Assembly (NCBI GenBank): GCA_045601425.1
Contig: JAZRZP010000025.1
Coordinates: 1 to 64,000 of the forward strand
DNA: 64,000 nucleotides
Source: UBA1219 sp045601425
GTDB taxonomy: Bacteria > Bacteroidota > Bacteroidia > Bacteroidales > P3
Direction of reading: 5' to 3'
Within the stretch, counting starts at the first letter, position 1. Each line of letters begins with the position of its first letter. The translations under genes and the position numbers were made by a program. Positions 61,650-64,000 of this stretch are shown one piece after another. Under the pieces are notes generated by a model that worked only from the letters and a program-made list of their open reading frames with translations, ran no database searches and was not told the DNA's origin.

Positions 61650-62342
61650 ATGATGAGACAGAAAAACAAGTATATCAGGCGTCTTTGGGGTATTTATGCG
61701 CTGTTTTTCGGAGTTGTGATTTCATGCATAGTCCTGTTTGTATTCGACGTCATAAGTGCCGACGACTATTTTGCATTTGAAAAGCTCAACGAAAAACTTT
61801 CGAGGGAGAAACTCTCGGCGGTTGTGGTGAGTGACATATACAACCTGCAGGAAAGTACCGGCCACGATTTCATTGTCGAAAACAGGCAAGACAGCACGCT
61901 GCTGATAAATGCCCATGTTGACCGTTTCGATATTTCGCTGGCAAGCCGGGACAAGGCGCAACTGGATTCCCCGTTGGTTACATTGAATGTTGTTTTACAG
62001 TATGTTACGGTGGTAATGCTGTTCGCAATATTCGTGTTCGTGTTTTTGTCGCTGAGCTCGTTCTATAAGTCTATCAAGGCTGGAAAGATATTCCGTAAAT
62101 GCAACATACGCTATCTTCGCATTATCGGCATACTGCTGATACTCATGTCGTTGAGCATCGATTTTATAGCTTATCTCGACAGGCAGTATGTGGAAATGTT
62201 TCTGGCAAATACCGACTTGCTGGTTGAAACCGGTTTCAGCATACATTTTACACGTATCCTGTTCGGACTACTGATAATTTTTGTTGCCGAAATATTCAAT
62301 ATTGGCAAGCAGATGCAAGATGATCAGGAACTTACAATATGA
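61650..62342 (+). CDS. DUF2975-family membrane protein
   Basis: 230 aa with four membrane helices (about 12-34, 110-135, 152-170 and 195-215). An FRKCNIRYLRIIGILLIL motif in the second half resembles DUF2975. Such proteins often lie directly before a small XRE-type regulator, as here (14-base gap). The role is unknown, possibly sensing for the regulator. Confidence 0.8.
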   Translation: MMRQKNKYIRRLWGIYALFFGVVISCIVLFVFDVISADDYFAFEKLNEKLSREKLSAVVVSDIYNLQESTGHDFIVENRQDSTLLINAHVDRFDISLASRDKAQLDSPLVTLNVVLQYVTVVMLFAIFVFVFLSLSSFYKSIKAGKIFRKCNIRYLRIIGILLILMSLSIDFIAYLDRQYVEMFLANTDLLVETGFSIHFTRILFGLLIIFVAEIFNIGKQMQDDQELTI

Positions 62343-62355
62343 AAGAGGAGGGGAA

Positions 62356-62574
62356 ATGGCGATAATTGTAAATCTTGATGTGATGATGGCCAAGCGGAAG
62401 ATTTCGCTCAACGAGTTGTCGGAATTGGTGGACATAACACCTGCCAATCTTTCGATACTGAAAACGGGTAAGGCTAAAGCTGTGAGATTCAGTACTCTGG
62501 AGTCTTTGTGCAAGGTGCTTGACTGCCAGCCGGGCGATATTTTGGAATACGATGACGGCATGAAAGACGACTGA
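62356..62574 (+). CDS. Small XRE/Cro-type HTH regulator (YozG-like)
   Basis: 72 aa from ATG 62356. A longer frame begins inside the DUF2975 gene but is not supported. The helix-turn-helix (about 11-60, LNELSELVDITPANLSILKTG and STLESLCKVLDCQPGDILEY) is typical of YozG proteins. GAGGAGGGG lies directly before the start and could act as a ribosome-binding site. It probably regulates its own transcript, which includes the DUF2975 gene. Confidence 0.88.
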   Translation: MAIIVNLDVMMAKRKISLNELSELVDITPANLSILKTGKAKAVRFSTLESLCKVLDCQPGDILEYDDGMKDD

Positions 62575-62617
62575 AAGAAAATATTTATAGAGTGCAAAAA
62601 CTTTTTTGAAAAAAAGT

Positions 62618-62647
62618 TTTGCGATTCAAAAAAAAATCGTATATTTG
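62618..62647 (+). promoter_or_regulatory. Promoter of the butyrate kinase gene
   Basis: TTTG at 62618-62621 and TATATTTG at 62640-62647 are 18 bases apart, 48 bases before ATG 62695. Confidence 0.65.
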
Positions 62648-62694
62648 CAATCGGTAAATAAAATTCAAAAGAAAATAAAATATTGATATATAAT

Positions 62695-63786
62695 ATGATA
62701 ACAAAGAAATTCACCTTAGTAATCAATCCGGGAGCCACTTCAACAAAGGCTTCCGTTTATGAAGGCGAAACAGAAGTCTTCACAGAGAATATCAAACATT
62801 CCATCGAAGAGATTCAAAGCTTCAAGGAAGTCGCAGATCAGTTCGATTACCGTAAAAATGCAATACTCGAGATGTTGGCCAAACATGGTGTTTCCACCGA
62901 AGAGATAGCAATCGTTGTCGGACGTGGCGGCCTTACAAGACCATGCGAATCGGGAGTGTATCGTGTGAACGAACTCATGAAACAGGAATGTCGCGAAGGC
63001 ATACAAGGTAAACATGCCTGCAACTTGGGAGCGCTGATATCGGACAGCATTGCCAAGGAAATAGGATTGGGAGATGCTTACATAGCAGATCCGGGCATCG
63101 TAGACGAACGTCCCGACTACGCCAAAATCACCGGACATCCGGCATTTGACCTTGATCCGAAACGTGAAGGCGTTATCTGGCATTGTCTCAACCAGAAAAT
63201 GACGGCAAAGCTTTATGCCCGTGAACAAGGCAAGAAATACGAAGACATGAACCTTATCATAGCACACCTTGGAGGCGGAGTTTCCGTAGGAATGCACAAC
63301 CACGGAAAAGTCGTTGAAGTGAACCGTGCATTATGCGGTCTCGGACCATTCTCTCCGACACGTGCAGGTTCCATCAATGCAAGCAAACTTGTTGACGTAT
63401 GTTTCAGTGGTGAATATACCAAGGAAAAAGTGAAAAAGATGATTACTGCCGAAGGTGGTTTCGTGGCTTATCTTGGTACCAACGATGCCTACACCGTAGA
63501 AAAAGAGGCCATAGCCGGTGACCCGAAATGCAAGCTTCTGGTTGATGCATTCTGCTATCAGGTTGCATTGGAAATCAGCAGATTGGCAGCCGTAGTAAAA
63601 GGAAAAGTGGATGCTATCCTTCTTACCGGCGGCATCGCATACAGCAAACCGTGGATGGAACAGATTGCAGAACATGTGGATTGGATTGCTCCGGTAAAGG
63701 TTTACAAGGGAGAAAACGAAATGCTTGCTCTCGCTATCTGCGGAAAAGAAATTCTCAACGGAACAACTCCGAAAGAATACGTATAA
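62695..63786 (+). CDS. buk: Butyrate kinase
   Basis: 363 aa from ATG 62695 (a TTG at 62683 is in frame just upstream). ASKHA-fold motifs LVINPGATSTKASVYEG, VGRGGLTRPCESGVYRVN, IAHLGGGVSVGMHNHGKV and ILLTGGIAYSK are all present. It makes butyrate and ATP from butyryl phosphate in the last step of one butyrate route. The partner phosphotransbutyrylase gene is not in the window. Confidence 0.95.
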   Translation: MITKKFTLVINPGATSTKASVYEGETEVFTENIKHSIEEIQSFKEVADQFDYRKNAILEMLAKHGVSTEEIAIVVGRGGLTRPCESGVYRVNELMKQECREGIQGKHACNLGALISDSIAKEIGLGDAYIADPGIVDERPDYAKITGHPAFDLDPKREGVIWHCLNQKMTAKLYAREQGKKYEDMNLIIAHLGGGVSVGMHNHGKVVEVNRALCGLGPFSPTRAGSINASKLVDVCFSGEYTKEKVKKMITAEGGFVAYLGTNDAYTVEKEAIAGDPKCKLLVDAFCYQVALEISRLAAVVKGKVDAILLTGGIAYSKPWMEQIAEHVDWIAPVKVYKGENEMLALAICGKEILNGTTPKEYV

Positions 63787-63803
63787 GAATTAAAGTAAAC
63801 GAC

Positions 63804-63840
63804 AAGCCCTATTCTCCTTGGCGGATAGGGCTTTGATTTT
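63804..63840 (+). terminator. Terminator after buk
   Basis: AAGCCCTAT and ATAGGGCTT pair around a 12-base loop, followed by TGATTTTTG. It lies eight bases before the next start. Confidence 0.85.
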
Positions 63841-63847
63841 TGTAACG

Positions 63848-64000
63848 ATGAAAAAAATAATATTGGCAATTGCCGTGTTCATGCCTTTGGCAATGATGGC
63901 TCAGGAAGAGGCAAAGACCTTCACACCTTCAGTGAAATTGAAAAACCTGTCGGACTCAGTGTCATACGCGATAGGAATCTCGGAATATCAGGGAATGTCC
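63848..64000 (+). CDS. Start of a periplasmic FKBP-type isomerase (partial)
   Basis: ATG 63848 opens a frame that runs off the window after 51 codons. A signal peptide (MKKIILAIAVFMPLAMMAQ) is followed by KLKNLSDSVSYAIGISEYQG, which matches the N-terminal FKBP_N domain of Mip/FkpA-like isomerases. The catalytic domain lies beyond the window. Confidence 0.75.
   Translation, partial: MKKIILAIAVFMPLAMMAQEEAKTFTPSVKLKNLSDSVSYAIGISEYQGMS

Overview
The window is chromosomal DNA of a member of the Bacteroidetes, most likely order Bacteroidales. The evidence is repeated promoter boxes of the type TAnnTTTG (usually TATCTTTGC) before genes on both strands, type IX secretion (T9SS) machinery and cargo, a complete Bat (aerotolerance) operon, family-restricted lipoproteins (DUF4270, DUF4831), and almost no Shine-Dalgarno sequences. 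A butyrate kinase, with no respiratory complex in view, suggests a fermentative anaerobe. No tRNA, rRNA, CRISPR array or insertion sequence was seen.

Layout. 1-9.2 kb: the tail of a T9SS cargo protein, a TonB-type outer-membrane receptor, an RluA pseudouridine synthase, an rseC-tsaE-hydrolase cluster on the minus strand, and a T9SS cargo gene whose signal peptide is split by a frameshift. 9.2-13.3 kb: sirtuin deacylase, murB, a short glycogen-synthase-like protein and a DUF4270 lipoprotein. 13.4-21.9 kb: the minus-strand moxR-DUF58-(DUF4381-like)-batABCDE operon. 22-31.3 kb: a 1005-aa T9SS beta-propeller protein, tyrS, a sodium/solute symporter, DUF4831, rnz and two small lipoproteins. 31.5-35.2 kb: thrS-infC-rpmI-rplT-rplS; infC probably starts at AUA and a structured leader precedes rplT. 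35.3-40.3 kb: DUF2079 membrane protein, a glycosidase-like lipoprotein, maf and a MORN-type repeat protein. 40.4-48.4 kb: a T9SS locus (porV, porU, porP/sprF, gldJ-like). 48.4-50.3 kb: FKBP isomerase, phosphopantetheinyl transferase and ispF. 50.3-52.5 kb: an AT-rich island with a two-gene type II restriction-modification system preceded by about 200 nt of densely paired sequence. 52.5-64 kb: gcvP, small membrane proteins, a YfgM-like TPR protein, a dihydroorotate-dehydrogenase-like protein, an acyl-CoA synthetase, a four-helix-bundle protein, a YugP-like protease, a DUF2975/HTH pair, butyrate kinase and the start of a periplasmic FKBP protein.

How the genes work together. The T9SS block supplies the outer-membrane shuttle (PorV), the sortase (PorU) and two membrane-associated partners. 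At least three cargo proteins in the same window (positions 2, 7205 and 22141) end in the type A sorting domain that this machinery reads. The translation block couples a tRNA synthetase, an initiation factor and three large-subunit proteins. The most unusual features are the structured sequence before the restriction-modification genes, the non-AUG infC start with a true Shine-Dalgarno, the structured rplT leader, and several simple-sequence tracts in or beside T9SS genes.
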